Numbered from the stretch's first letter, positions 1-6,760 are shown. The stretch is DNA of 12,034 nt from JAJXZP01 sp035505775 (GCA_035505775.1 DATJQN010000212.1:1-12034), one strand, 5' to 3'. The notes: generated from the letters alone by a model not told the origin. Program-made: numbers and translations.

Positions 1-454
1 TCTTGTCGGCGGCGATGCCGGCGGCGTTGTAGCTGTTCGTGGCCGCGGTCGCGTAGATCGCTCCCTTCGGTGCGTTGGGTACGCCGGAGTCGAAGCCGAT
101 GATCGGGATCTTCTTCTGAATCGCCTGATTCAGCTGATCCATCACCGAGTTGGTGTCGAGCGCGGCAAGACAGATGGCCGAGGGATTCTTGGCCATGTCG
201 TTGACCAGCATCTGCACCTGCTGCTGGATGTCGGCCTCGGTGGGCGGCCCCTCGAAGGTGATCTGCACGCCGTACTGCTTGGCGGCCCTCTCGGCGCCGA
301 GCTTGACTGCCTGCCAGAACTGGTGCTGGAAGCCCTTGGAGATGACCGGGATGTAGATGTTCGAGTTCTGGGCCACCAGATTGCTCGGCACCACAAAGCT
401 GATGAGAAGCAGTGCCGCAATAATCAGCACTCCCTTCCGTCCCGAAATTCGCAT
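1..454 (-). CDS. Sugar ABC transporter substrate-binding protein, N-terminal part (cut by window edge)
   Basis: Reading right to left from an ATG at 454, 151 codons are open to the window edge, so the C-terminal half is missing. The start is preceded by a strong AGAGGAGG ribosome binding site. Residues 1-28 look like a Sec signal peptide: basic start (MRISGRKG), hydrophobic core (VLIIAALLLISFVV), likely cleavage after LVA. The mature part begins NIYIPVISKGFQHQFWQAV and contains GAERAAKQYGV, then GPPTEADIQQQVQML, ICLAALDTNSV and IPIIGFDSGVP. This is the typical first lobe of a ribose/galactose-type periplasmic binding protein (RbsB-like, Peripla_BP_4). The bound sugar cannot be told. It is the last visible gene of the importer operon, 72 bp after the permease. 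Such proteins capture sugar outside the inner membrane and deliver it to the permease. Confidence 0.93.
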   Translation of the reverse strand, partial: MRISGRKGVLIIAALLLISFVVPSNLVAQNSNIYIPVISKGFQHQFWQAVKLGAERAAKQYGVQITFEGPPTEADIQQQVQMLVNDMAKNPSAICLAALDTNSVMDQLNQAIQKKIPIIGFDSGVPNAPKGAIYATAATNSYNAAGIAADK

Positions 455-477
455 AGAGTCCTCCTCTGATCGTCCTA

Positions 478-497
478 CCCCAGACGTACGTCCGGGG
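478..497 (-). other. Intercistronic stem-loop before the binding-protein gene
   Basis: The minus strand here reads CCCCGGACGTACGTCTGGGG, which is an almost perfect inverted repeat. As RNA it gives an 8-bp stem (one G-U pair) closed by the four-base loop GUAC. It lies in the 72-bp gap between the permease stop and the binding-protein start. No T-tract follows, so an intrinsic terminator is unlikely. A 5' stem-loop that stabilises the message or raises expression of the binding protein relative to the membrane subunits is a common arrangement and my inference here. Confidence 0.5.
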
Positions 498-526
498 TTC
501 TTAAACCATGTAAGGGGCCGAAGCCT

Positions 527-1819
527 TCACCGCTGCCCCGTCCCCGGTCCGCCGGCCTGATCCTTGCGCCTGACCATCTCGGCGAATTCCCGGTCCGCTG
601 CGCGCTCCTCGGCCCGGATCCGCGCCTGCTCCACCTTGTACTCGCGCTTCATGCGGGGCAGAGTCACGCGGAGCTCGGCCCGGGCGGCCCCGAGTTCCTT
701 CTGTAGCTCGGCTGAGCGCTGGGCGTTCCGCGCGGCGAGACTGGCGGCGAGCTCGGCCTTCAGGGCGCCGATTCTGGCCGCCATCTGGGCCTTGTAGGCG
801 TCGACCGGCGTATCGATCTTCACCTCCGCCGCCTTCTTGTTCCGGTACATGTCCAGGAGCACGGCGCCGATGACGATGACTCCCGTGAAGAAGGTCTGCC
901 AGTGGGCCTCGAGGTTGAGGGAGGGCAGGCCCGTCGCCAGGACCGACATTATGAACACGCCGATGATCGTGCCCCAGATGGTGCCCACGCCACCCGCGAG
1001 GGAGGTGCCTCCGATGACGGCCGCTGCGATCGCGTACAGCTCGAAGCCCTGGCCCTGCGCAGGCAGCACCGTCGTATAGATGGCGGCGTAGGAAATGCCG
1101 CCGATACCCGCGGTCCCGCCGGCGATGACGTAGACGAGCATCTGCCACTTCTTGACGTCCACGCCGGAGAGCCGCGCGGCCTCGATGTTGCTGCCGATCG
1201 CGTAGGTGTAGCGGCCCAGCTTGGTGTTCGAGAGCATGACGTGGCAGAGCACGGCGATCAGCACGAGGAGGAGGGCTCCCGTCGGAATTCCGGTCCCGGT
1301 CGGGGTCAGGTACAGGAAGATGCTCTTGAACCAGCCGCCCGGGGTGCCGCGGATCGGGAAGGTCGCGCTCGAGACATTGGACACGATCGAGCCCACTCCC
1401 ATGGAGATCATCATCGTGCCCAGGGTCACGATGAAGGGCGGCATCTTCAGACGCGAGACGAGGAGCCCGTTGAACAGGCCGAAGGCGAGACCGACGACGA
1501 TGATGAGCAGCAGCGAGGGGACCATCGGCAGGCCGTGCTTGAGCGCGGTGCCTCCCGTGATCGCGGCCGCCATCATCACCGTTCCGATCGAAAGATCTAT
1601 TCCGCCCGAGATGATGACGAAGGTGACCCCCATCGCGATGAAGCCGATGTAGTAGGCGGCGTCGATGATGTTCACCAGCGTGGGGTACGTGAAGTAGCCC
1701 CGCCCGAAGGCCGCGAAGAAGGCGTAGAGTATGATCAGGGCGGCGGGGGCGAGCGCCCACTTGAGCCCGCGCTCCCGAAACCGCTGCAAGGCGCTCGTTT
1801 CCTGCGTGTCGTTGTTCAT
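527..1819 (-). CDS. Sugar ABC transporter permease (RbsC-like) with charged C-terminal tail
   Basis: A 430-residue inner-membrane subunit that forms the sugar channel of the importer. Residues about 20-325 are a normal RbsC-type permease (BPD_transp_2 family). They contain many hydrophobic helices, the family motif SGGIDLSIG (71-79), MPPFIVTLGT (126-135), and the cytoplasmic loop GGTSLAGGVGTIWGT (270-284) that docks on the ATPase. The start at 1819 (MNNDTQETS) has AGGAG upstream, and only 5 bp separate it from the ATPase stop, so the two are co-translated. Oddity: family members usually end near residue 320-330. Here about 100 more residues follow (about 325-430), rich in Ala, Glu, Arg and Lys, almost all predicted helix and probably coiled coil (for example AELQKELGAARAEL). 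The tail would lie in the cytoplasm. Its role is unknown. Confidence 0.95.
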   Translation of the reverse strand: MNNDTQETSALQRFRERGLKWALAPAALIILYAFFAAFGRGYFTYPTLVNIIDAAYYIGFIAMGVTFVIISGGIDLSIGTVMMAAAITGGTALKHGLPMVPSLLLIIVVGLAFGLFNGLLVSRLKMPPFIVTLGTMMISMGVGSIVSNVSSATFPIRGTPGGWFKSIFLYLTPTGTGIPTGALLLVLIAVLCHVMLSNTKLGRYTYAIGSNIEAARLSGVDVKKWQMLVYVIAGGTAGIGGISYAAIYTTVLPAQGQGFELYAIAAAVIGGTSLAGGVGTIWGTIIGVFIMSVLATGLPSLNLEAHWQTFFTGVIVIGAVLLDMYRNKKAAEVKIDTPVDAYKAQMAARIGALKAELAASLAARNAQRSAELQKELGAARAELRVTLPRMKREYKVEQARIRAEERAADREFAEMVRRKDQAGGPGTGQR

Positions 1820-1824
1820 GCTGG

Positions 1825-3345
1825 TCAACTCCTGGTCAGGACAGCCTGGTGTCCCATGGTGGCGTATTCCATGATCGCTTCCTGGCTCGCCCGCTCTATG
1901 GGGATCTCGCCGGTGAGTCTGCCCTCGGACATGACGATGATCCGGTCGCTCATGCGGAGCACCTCGGGAAGCTCCGAGGAGATCATGATGATCGACTTCC
2001 CCTCCTTGGTGAGTTCGTTCATGAGGGTGTAGATCTCGCTTTTCGCGCCGACGTCGATGCCCCGGGTCGGCTCGTCGAAGATGAGGATGTCGCAGTTCCG
2101 GATGAGCCATTTCGCGACGACCACCTTCTGCTGGTTGCCGCCCGAAAGGTTGCGGATCAGCTGCTCCAGCGAGGGAGTGCGGATCTTCAGCTTCTCGACG
2201 TACTCTCCGCCGACTTCCCGGAGCTTCCTGGACTGAATGAGGAGGGCGCGCTCGAAGCGCTCGTAGGTGGCCAGGGCCATGTTGTCCTTGATGTTGAGAT
2301 TGACGGCCAGGCCGAAGCGTTTGCGATCCTCCGAGAGGTAGCCGATCCCGTTGGCGACGGCGTCCTCCGGCGAACGGATGAAGACCTTCCGTCCCCGCAC
2401 CTCGATGCTGCCGCTCTGGACCTCGTCGGCGCCGAAAATGGCCCGCGCCGTCTCCGTCCGGCCCGAACCCATGAGGCCGGCCATGCCCAGAATCTCGCCC
2501 TGACGGAGCTCGAAGCTGACGTCGCGCACGAGTCTGCCCGCGTTGAGCCGCTCGACTCGCAACACGACGGGCGAGTCCGCCGGCACGGCGCTGTGGGTCT
2601 TGGGCTGCTCGTAGATGACGCGGCCGACCATCATGTTGATGATCTGCTGCTTGGTCACCTCGGCGGTGGGCTTCGTGTCCACGCGCTCGCCGTCGCGGAG
2701 CACGGTGACGCGATGGGCGATCCTGTGGATCTCGTCGAGCCGGTGGGAGATGTGGATCATTCCCACGCCTCTCGACGCGAGGTCCCGCATGATCTCGAAG
2801 AGCTCGTCGATCTCGGCATCGGTGAGGGCTGCGGTCGGCTCGTCCAGGATGAGTATCCGGAGCCGGTGCGACACGGCCTTCGCGATCTCGACCATCTGCT
2901 GCTTACCGACGGTCAGCCGGCCGAGCCGCTCTGTGGGGTTGATGTTCATCTTCAGGCGGGCGAAGAGCTCTTCCGTCCTGCGTATCTGCTCCCGCTTGTC
3001 GAGCAGGACCCCGCCGAGCCGCGTGGACTCCCTGCCGATGAAGATATTCTCCGCGACGGAGAGATGGTCCATCATGTTCAGTTCCTGATGGATGATGCCG
3101 ATCCCCATCTCCAGCGCGTGACGGGGGTCACGGGGATTGAAAAGGTGGCCCAGGTAGCGGATCTCCCCCGAGTCCTTGGAATTGATGCCGATCAGGACCT
3201 TCATGAGGGTGGACTTCCCGGCGCCGTTCTCGCCGACGAGGGCGTGAATCTCCCCCTCCTCGAGATCGAAATCCACCTGCCTGAGCGCGTGGACGCCGGT
3301 GAAGCGCTTGTCGATCCGCGTCATCGCGAGTATCTGGTTTCCCAT
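1825..3345 (-). CDS. Sugar ABC transporter ATP-binding protein, two fused ATPase domains (RbsA/MglA type)
   Basis: A 506-residue cytoplasmic motor subunit, the normal length for RbsA/MglA/XylG. Domain 1 has Walker A GENGAGKST (38-46), Q-loop region IIHQELN (84-90), a weakened signature LTVGKQQ (144-150), Walker B LILDEPTAALT (165-175) and switch His in IHISHRLDE (197-205). Domain 2 has the degenerate P-loop GLMGSGRTE (290-298, no lysine), a full signature LSGGNQQKV (400-408) and Walker B LIFDEPTRGID (421-431). This asymmetry, with one competent and one degenerate site, is usual in the family. The frame stays open upstream to 3603, but the start at 3345 (MGNQILAMTRID) is chosen because AAAGGAG precedes it and the family begins there. 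It sits 53 bp after lacI and 5 bp before the permease start. The substrate is not defined by this subunit. Confidence 0.96.
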   Translation of the reverse strand: MGNQILAMTRIDKRFTGVHALRQVDFDLEEGEIHALVGENGAGKSTLMKVLIGINSKDSGEIRYLGHLFNPRDPRHALEMGIGIIHQELNMMDHLSVAENIFIGRESTRLGGVLLDKREQIRRTEELFARLKMNINPTERLGRLTVGKQQMVEIAKAVSHRLRILILDEPTAALTDAEIDELFEIMRDLASRGVGMIHISHRLDEIHRIAHRVTVLRDGERVDTKPTAEVTKQQIINMMVGRVIYEQPKTHSAVPADSPVVLRVERLNAGRLVRDVSFELRQGEILGMAGLMGSGRTETARAIFGADEVQSGSIEVRGRKVFIRSPEDAVANGIGYLSEDRKRFGLAVNLNIKDNMALATYERFERALLIQSRKLREVGGEYVEKLKIRTPSLEQLIRNLSGGNQQKVVVAKWLIRNCDILIFDEPTRGIDVGAKSEIYTLMNELTKEGKSIIMISSELPEVLRMSDRIIVMSEGRLTGEIPIERASQEAIMEYATMGHQAVLTRS

Positions 3346-3398
3346 GACTAGCGCTCCTTTCGCGGCGATACGACGACGATACAGGGCTCTGCCACTCC

Positions 3399-4442
3399 CT
3401 ACCTCCGTTCGCGGCTGCCCGCCGGGATGTCGGCCGGTCTCGCGGCTTCGCGCACGACGAGCCTCGCGGGCAAAATGGTCTCGCGAGGGGTCTGGGGCCC
3501 CCCGCCCGTCATCCGTTCGATCAGCATGTCGAGGGCGGCCAGCGCCATCTTCTCGGTGGGCTGCCGTATCGTGGTCACGGGACGTCTCAGGAATCGGAAG
3601 CACTCGAGATCGTCGAAAGCGACGAGGGACAGGTCCCGGGGACCGGCTATGCCCATATCCTCGAGCACCTCGAGCACCGTGAAGCAGATGTTGGCGTTGC
3701 CGCAGAGGATCGCTTCCAGGTCGAGATTGGCGGCTATCCAGCGACGGACGACGGCCTTCGGGTTGTCCCCTCTCGACCAGAGCGTCAGCACGCGCCCGCC
3801 CTCTTCATGTCCGAGATCGCGCATCGCGGCCCTGAAGCCCTCGGCGCGCTCGCTCATCGTCCAGATGGCCGCCTCGTGGACGATGCAGCCTATCTGTCCG
3901 CGGCCGCTGTCCACCAGATGGCGCACGGCCGCGGCCGCGTGCTTGCGGTTGTCTATGCCCGCGAAATCGAGCTGGGCGGCCGGGCAGCGGCGATCGATCT
4001 GCACCATCGGCGCCTTGCGGCCGCGCGGAAGCTGGGGGGGCAGCTCGGAGTCCACGGGGGCGAGGATGATCCCGTCCACGCCCCTGCCGGTCAGGATCTC
4101 GAGGTAGAGCCGCTCCTTCTCCACGTCCTCCTCCGAGTCGCAGAGGATGACGGTGTAACCGCGCTCGTTGGCCGCGGACTCGATCGTCTTGGTGATCGCC
4201 GAGAAGAACTCCTCACGTATGTCCGAGATGATAAGGCCCAGGGTCGCGGTCTTGCCCCCGCGCAGACCGCGCGCGAACTGGTTGGGGCGGTAGTCCAGGT
4301 CCCCGATTGCCGAGAGGATGCGGTCCCTGGTGGGCTCCTCCACGTGCCTGGTCTTGTTGACCACATGGGAGACAGTCGAGATGGAAACGCCGGCCCGCTC
4401 TGCGACATCGCGAATCGTGGCCTTCCGTTTGGCGCTCTTCAT
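3399..4442 (-). CDS. LacI-family transcriptional regulator (PurR/RbsR-like DNA reading head)
   Basis: A 347-residue repressor of full family length. The helix-turn-helix is residues 9-29 (ATIRDVAERAGVSISTVSH and following), with recognition helix STVSHVVN (22-29). This is the same reading head as in E. coli PurR and RbsR, which bind AAACGTTT-core operators. The hinge helix follows (RPNQFARGLRG, 52-62); Leu60 matches the leucine PurR inserts at the central CpG. Residues about 66-347 form the periplasmic-binding-like effector domain (LGLIISDIREEFF; GVDGIILAPVDSE; LSLVAFDDLECF). The effector is probably the imported sugar or a derivative. It is the first gene of the importer operon, and two AAACGTTT sites lie just upstream, so autorepression is likely. 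The ATG at 4442 has only a weak GGGAG ribosome site, but the protein N-terminus fits the family well. Confidence 0.95.
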   Translation of the reverse strand: MKSAKRKATIRDVAERAGVSISTVSHVVNKTRHVEEPTRDRILSAIGDLDYRPNQFARGLRGGKTATLGLIISDIREEFFSAITKTIESAANERGYTVILCDSEEDVEKERLYLEILTGRGVDGIILAPVDSELPPQLPRGRKAPMVQIDRRCPAAQLDFAGIDNRKHAAAAVRHLVDSGRGQIGCIVHEAAIWTMSERAEGFRAAMRDLGHEEGGRVLTLWSRGDNPKAVVRRWIAANLDLEAILCGNANICFTVLEVLEDMGIAGPRDLSLVAFDDLECFRFLRRPVTTIRQPTEKMALAALDMLIERMTGGGPQTPRETILPARLVVREAARPADIPAGSRERR

Positions 4443-4461
4443 GGCAATCAGTATGCTCCCG

Positions 4462-4493
4462 GCATCGAAACGTTTGCGAAAACGTTTCGATGC
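4462..4493. promoter_or_regulatory. Double LacI-type operator in a perfect 32-bp palindrome
   Basis: Two perfect 14-bp arms (GCATCGAAACGTTT at 4462-4475 and its reverse complement at 4480-4493) flank a 4-bp spacer GCGA. Each arm carries the self-palindrome AAACGTTT (4468-4475 and 4480-4487), the core of PurR and RbsR operators; the two centres are 12 bp apart. It ends 20 bp upstream of the lacI start, and the LacI protein here has the matching STVSH reading head. The simplest reading is autorepression of lacI and the importer operon. If transcribed from further upstream, the palindrome would also form a very stable hairpin beside the weak lacI ribosome site. Confidence 0.85.
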
Positions 4494-4496
4494 TTC

Positions 4497-4525
4497 AGGA
4501 TGTTGGCGATTCCTGATTCTGTCAA
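4497..4525 (-). promoter_or_regulatory. Candidate promoter for lacI-importer operon
   Basis: On the minus strand a perfect -35 box TTGACA (4525-4520) is followed after 17 bp by CATCCT (4502-4497), which matches the -10 consensus at only 3 of 6 positions. Transcription would begin near 4490, inside the AAACGTTT palindrome, so a bound repressor would block it. The poor -10 box keeps confidence modest. Confidence 0.4.
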
Positions 4526-4728
4526 CAGAAAAAGTGTCCTGTATCCGATGCGCCCGGCGCGTCGAACTGAAGGTCGGTGCTGGGTGACTTCGTTATATTC
4601 CATTGGCGTAAATAAATAAATCATTCCGCAGGCCGTCCGGGCCGCAGCGCGGGGGTATCCAAGGCCCCTCGGATTCAGAGCGGCGCTGCTCCCTGTCTGG
4701 ATCTTCGCCGACCCCTGTCTGTGCATGG

Positions 4729-4742
4729 TGCAATCGTTTACC
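4729..4742. promoter_or_regulatory. Second-class LacI-type operator, degenerate copy
   Basis: TGCAATCGTTTACC matches the perfect site at 4771-4784 (TGTAATCGATTACA) at 11 of 14 positions, including the central CG. The two centres are 42 bp apart, about four helical turns, so two repressor dimers would face the same side of the helix. It covers the -10 box of the candidate minus-strand promoter at 4735-4762. Confidence 0.5.
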
Positions 4743-4762
4743 TGTGTTTAGCATTTTGTCAA
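4735..4762 (-). promoter_or_regulatory. Candidate upstream minus-strand promoter between two operators
   Basis: On the minus strand a perfect TTGACA (4762-4757) is followed after 16 bp by TAAACG (4740-4735; 3 of 6 consensus). It lies between the TGTAATCG-type operators at 4770-4785 and 4729-4742, the latter covering the -10 box. It would give a leader of about 285 nt before lacI. No experimental support is available from sequence alone. Confidence 0.35.
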
Positions 4763-4769
4763 CTGGAAA

Positions 4770-4785
4770 ATGTAATCGATTACAT
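4770..4785. promoter_or_regulatory. Perfect 16-bp palindromic operator, TGTAATCGATTACA class
   Basis: ATGTAATCGATTACAT is a perfect palindrome with a central CG, in the style of LacI-family operators (compare catabolite-response elements and sugar-acid repressor sites). Its half-site (TGTAATCG) differs from the AAACGTTT core next to lacI, so a different LacI-family protein probably reads it. No gene for such a protein lies in this window. Confidence 0.65.
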
Positions 4786-4924
4786 CGAATTCCAAGGCTT
4801 GGCTACCCGGGCTGGCATCGATATTTGCGCAGTCAAGAATCATGCCTCGATCGGCGAAGGCGCTGAAGGGAACTCCCCCCTGCTAGTCCGTTGATCGATG
4901 CGAGGCTGTCAGGGGAGACCCGCG

Positions 4925-4954
4925 TAGACGAGAGCGGGCGACTGTCGCTACCAT
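4925..4954 (+). promoter_or_regulatory. Candidate promoter giving a leaderless PfkB message
   Basis: TAGACG (4925-4930; 4 of 6) and TACCAT (4949-4954; 4 of 6) are 18 bp apart. TACCAT ends 7 bp before the PfkB ATG at 4962, so transcription would begin at or next to the start codon. The gene shows no Shine-Dalgarno sequence, which fits a leaderless message. Confidence 0.4.
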
Positions 4955-4961
4955 CCCAGCC

Positions 4962-5897
4962 ATGACTGCATCTGCGGCTTCCAGGGACGCCGTGCTCTGC
5001 GTCTGTCTCAACCCGGTCATCCAGAAGACCCTTGTCTTCGATCGAATCATCAAGGACGAGGTGAACCGCTGCAGGGAGCATCGCGTGGATGCCTCCGGGA
5101 AAGGGGTGAACGTCGCCCGCGTTCTCGTGCAGCGGGGCACCAGGGCCATTCAGCTGACCCAGGCCGGCGGACCCAGCCGGGACTGGTTCCTCGAACTCTG
5201 CGCTCGGGACCGGATCGACCTGCGGTGGGTCGAGTCGGACTCCGAAATCCGCTTCTGCCATACCCTCGTGGATCGCGGTGACGGAAGCGCCACCGAGCTG
5301 GTCGAGGAAGCCATGCCGGTCAGCCCGGGGACGGGAGAGCGGATTCTCGCGCAGTTCGAGCGGGTCCTTCCGGGCTGCTCCGCCATGGTCATCTCGGGGA
5401 CCAAAGCTCCGGGCTTCCCGTCGGAGATCTTTCCCACTATGACCCGGCGCGCGCGGGAGGAAGGACTTCTCGTGGTTCTGGATATCAAGGGCGAGGATCT
5501 CAAAGCCTGCCTTCCGCACCGCCCCGATATCGTGAAGCCGAACCTTCGCGAGCTCCTCGACACCTTTCCCATCGCGACGGGCAGGGCGCAGACCCAGTCG
5601 GAGGAGCTGCTGCGAGCCCACGTGGAGGAGCTCGCCGGCGGCATCGCCGGGCAATGGGGCGCCCGGCTCGTCGTCACGCGGGGCGGCAGCCCGACCTGGT
5701 ACTGGAACGGAGAGAGCCTGGGTCAGGAGGAAGTGCACAGGCGCGCCGCGCTCAATCCGACCGGTTCGGGAGATGCCTTCACTGCTGGGCTGGTGGCCGT
5801 CCTGCTCGAGGGGGGCGACCTGCAGTCCGCGGTGCGGGAAGGCAGCAGGCTTGGCGGTCTCAATGCGGAACAGCTGAAGCCCGGATCCATCCTTTAG
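4962..5897 (+). CDS. PfkB-family sugar kinase (1-phosphofructokinase/tagatose-6-phosphate kinase-like)
   Basis: A 311-residue cytoplasmic kinase that transfers phosphate from ATP to a sugar or sugar phosphate. Length and layout fit the FruK/LacC branch of PfkB: GKGVNVAR (46-53), VKPNLREL (191-198), and the signature NPTGSGDAFTAG (265-276), whose Asp271 is the catalytic base and whose glycines form the anion hole. Oddity: the N-terminal sugar-binding motif, usually NPxxD, reads NPVIQ (17-21), so the sugar-contacting Asp is Gln. Substrate choice may therefore differ from fructose-1-phosphate. The ATG at 4962 has no ribosome site, but a -10-like TACCAT lies 7 bp upstream; a GTG at 4992 is a less likely start. 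It is the only plus-strand gene, divergent from lacI and overlapping the HAD gene by 4 bp at the stop codons. The fold assignment is firm; the substrate is unknown. Confidence 0.92.
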   Translation: MTASAASRDAVLCVCLNPVIQKTLVFDRIIKDEVNRCREHRVDASGKGVNVARVLVQRGTRAIQLTQAGGPSRDWFLELCARDRIDLRWVESDSEIRFCHTLVDRGDGSATELVEEAMPVSPGTGERILAQFERVLPGCSAMVISGTKAPGFPSEIFPTMTRRAREEGLLVVLDIKGEDLKACLPHRPDIVKPNLRELLDTFPIATGRAQTQSEELLRAHVEELAGGIAGQWGARLVVTRGGSPTWYWNGESLGQEEVHRRAALNPTGSGDAFTAGLVAVLLEGGDLQSAVREGSRLGGLNAEQLKPGSIL

Positions 5898-6592
5898 GGG
5901 AGTTGGGACTTTCGGTTTGCCGCGCCGCGCGCCGTGGCTGCCGTGCCGAAGACGAGGGGGCTCGCCTTTGCGAGATTGGGCGCGAACAGCGACGCTCCCG
6001 CGGCACGAAGTTCCTTCACGGAGAAGCTGCTCGTGATGCCCAGGCAGGAGCAGCCGGCGGCGCGCGCGGCCTGCGCGCCGCTCACGGCATCCTCGACCAC
6101 CAGGCAGTCGGCCGGGTCCACGCCGAGCAGGCGTGCCGCCGCCAGATAGATGTCGGGGAAGGGTTTCTTGCGTTCGACATCGAGGCCCGTGACCACGGCA
6201 TCGAATTCCGAGTTCGAAAGCCCGAGTTCGGCCAGGTTGGCCTGTGCCTTGACCGCGTCCGCGCTCGTGACCAGGGCGGTCTTGAGCCCCTCCGTCCGGC
6301 AGCGCCGAACGAACTTTACGGCGCCGGGAAGCTCCTTGAGCCGCCCGTGAATGACGTCGCGGTAGATCTCGTAGGTGCGGGCCTTGTCGGCGGCCGCGTC
6401 CAGAACGACGCCGTGCAGCTCGGCCACACCGCCGAGGTAGCGATCCTCTCCGGTCCCGACGAAGGGCCGGAATTCCTCGGGAGAGACGACCTCTCCATGT
6501 CGTTCGGCGAACATGGCGCAGGCCGCCTCGGCGATGAATGCCTCGGAGTCCACGAGCACCCCATCCATGTCGAACAGAACCGCCTTGAACAT
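5894..6592 (-). CDS. HAD-superfamily subfamily IA phosphatase / beta-phosphoglucomutase-like hydrolase
   Basis: A 232-residue cytoplasmic phosphotransferase of the HAD IA class. Motif I is FDMDGVLVDSE (7-17), with Asp8 as nucleophile and Asp10 as acid/base. A helical cap follows, including FVGTGEDRYLGGVAE (44-58). Motif II is LVTSAD (107-112), motif III is the Lys in RKKPFPDIY (141-149), and motif IV is CLVVEDAVSG (163-172). The DGVLVDSE plus VEDAVSG pattern is that of beta-phosphoglucomutase and sugar-phosphate phosphatases; which reaction it does is undecided. The frame is open to 6784. I start at ATG 6592 because GGGAG lies 6-7 bp upstream and the protein then begins MFKAVLFDMDG, as the family does. 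ATG 6622 is the alternative (10 residues longer). Its TAA overlaps the TAG of the convergent PfkB gene, leaving no room for a terminator. Confidence 0.92.
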   Translation of the reverse strand: MFKAVLFDMDGVLVDSEAFIAEAACAMFAERHGEVVSPEEFRPFVGTGEDRYLGGVAELHGVVLDAAADKARTYEIYRDVIHGRLKELPGAVKFVRRCRTEGLKTALVTSADAVKAQANLAELGLSNSEFDAVVTGLDVERKKPFPDIYLAAARLLGVDPADCLVVEDAVSGAQAARAAGCSCLGITSSFSVKELRAAGASLFAPNLAKASPLVFGTAATARGAANRKSQLP

Positions 6593-6731
6593 CTTCACTC
6601 CCGGATCAGCAGTGTCGCCCATCGTGCATTCCGCCCTCGTTGCCGGGGCTGTCCCGCGGTACGCCGACTGCGGCAGGCCCGACTCCGGCGATGCCTTCCC
6701 GTGCATATCCACGGACGGCGGAGGCAGCGCG

Positions 6732-6760
6732 ATGGTAGCATGTCGCGGGAGAGGAGGCAA
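6732..6760 (-). promoter_or_regulatory. Candidate promoter for the HAD gene
   Basis: On the minus strand TTGCCT (6760-6755; 4 of 6) and TACCAT (6737-6732; 4 of 6) are spaced by exactly 17 bp in the 215-bp gap between the methyltransferase stop and the HAD start. A start near 6725 would give a leader of 100-135 nt. This suggests the HAD gene can be expressed apart from the methyltransferase. Confidence 0.35.

Larger units (their letters stand above)
4443..4961. promoter_or_regulatory. Divergent control region between lacI operon and PfkB gene
   Basis: This 519-bp gap has no convincing coding region. It is richer in A and T than its surroundings, notably 4591-4625 (TTATATTCC, then AAATAAATAAAT), and carries the operators and candidate promoters listed separately. 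A 92-codon minus-strand open frame (4448-4726) crosses it but has no recognisable domain, no ribosome site, and overlaps the operator palindrome, so I do not call it. About 110 bp (4590-4700) hold nothing I can name beyond a possible minus-strand TATAAC box at 4592-4597. Confidence 0.75.

Noticed and set aside
1849..3351. 500-codon plus-strand open frame opposite the ABC ATPase, and similar long frames at 902-2032, 7576-8904 and 8793-10322
   Set aside because: Each lies antisense to a gene with full domain motifs. Composition is Arg/Gly/Asp/His-rich with no recognisable domain, as expected from the strong third-position GC bias of the real genes.
3346..3603. Longer ABC ATPase starting at 3603
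   Set aside because: The 86 extra residues lie inside the lacI coding region and are low-complexity; the ATG at 3345 has AAAGGAG and gives the standard family N-terminus.
4591..4625. AT-rich stretch with AAATAAATAAAT as an origin or insertion-site signature
   Set aside because: Too short, with no DnaA-box cluster, target duplication or mobile-element gene nearby. A promoter or plain spacer is more likely.
4448..4726. 92-codon minus-strand open frame in the lacI upstream region
   Set aside because: No ribosome site, no domain, and it runs through the operator palindrome and the candidate lacI promoter. An ATG next to a possible transcription start at about 4727 is the only point in its favour.
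4842..4886. 14-codon plus-strand frame (MPRSAKALKGTPPC) upstream of the PfkB gene as a leader peptide
   Set aside because: No ribosome site, no attenuator-like hairpins after it, and the likely PfkB promoter lies downstream of it.
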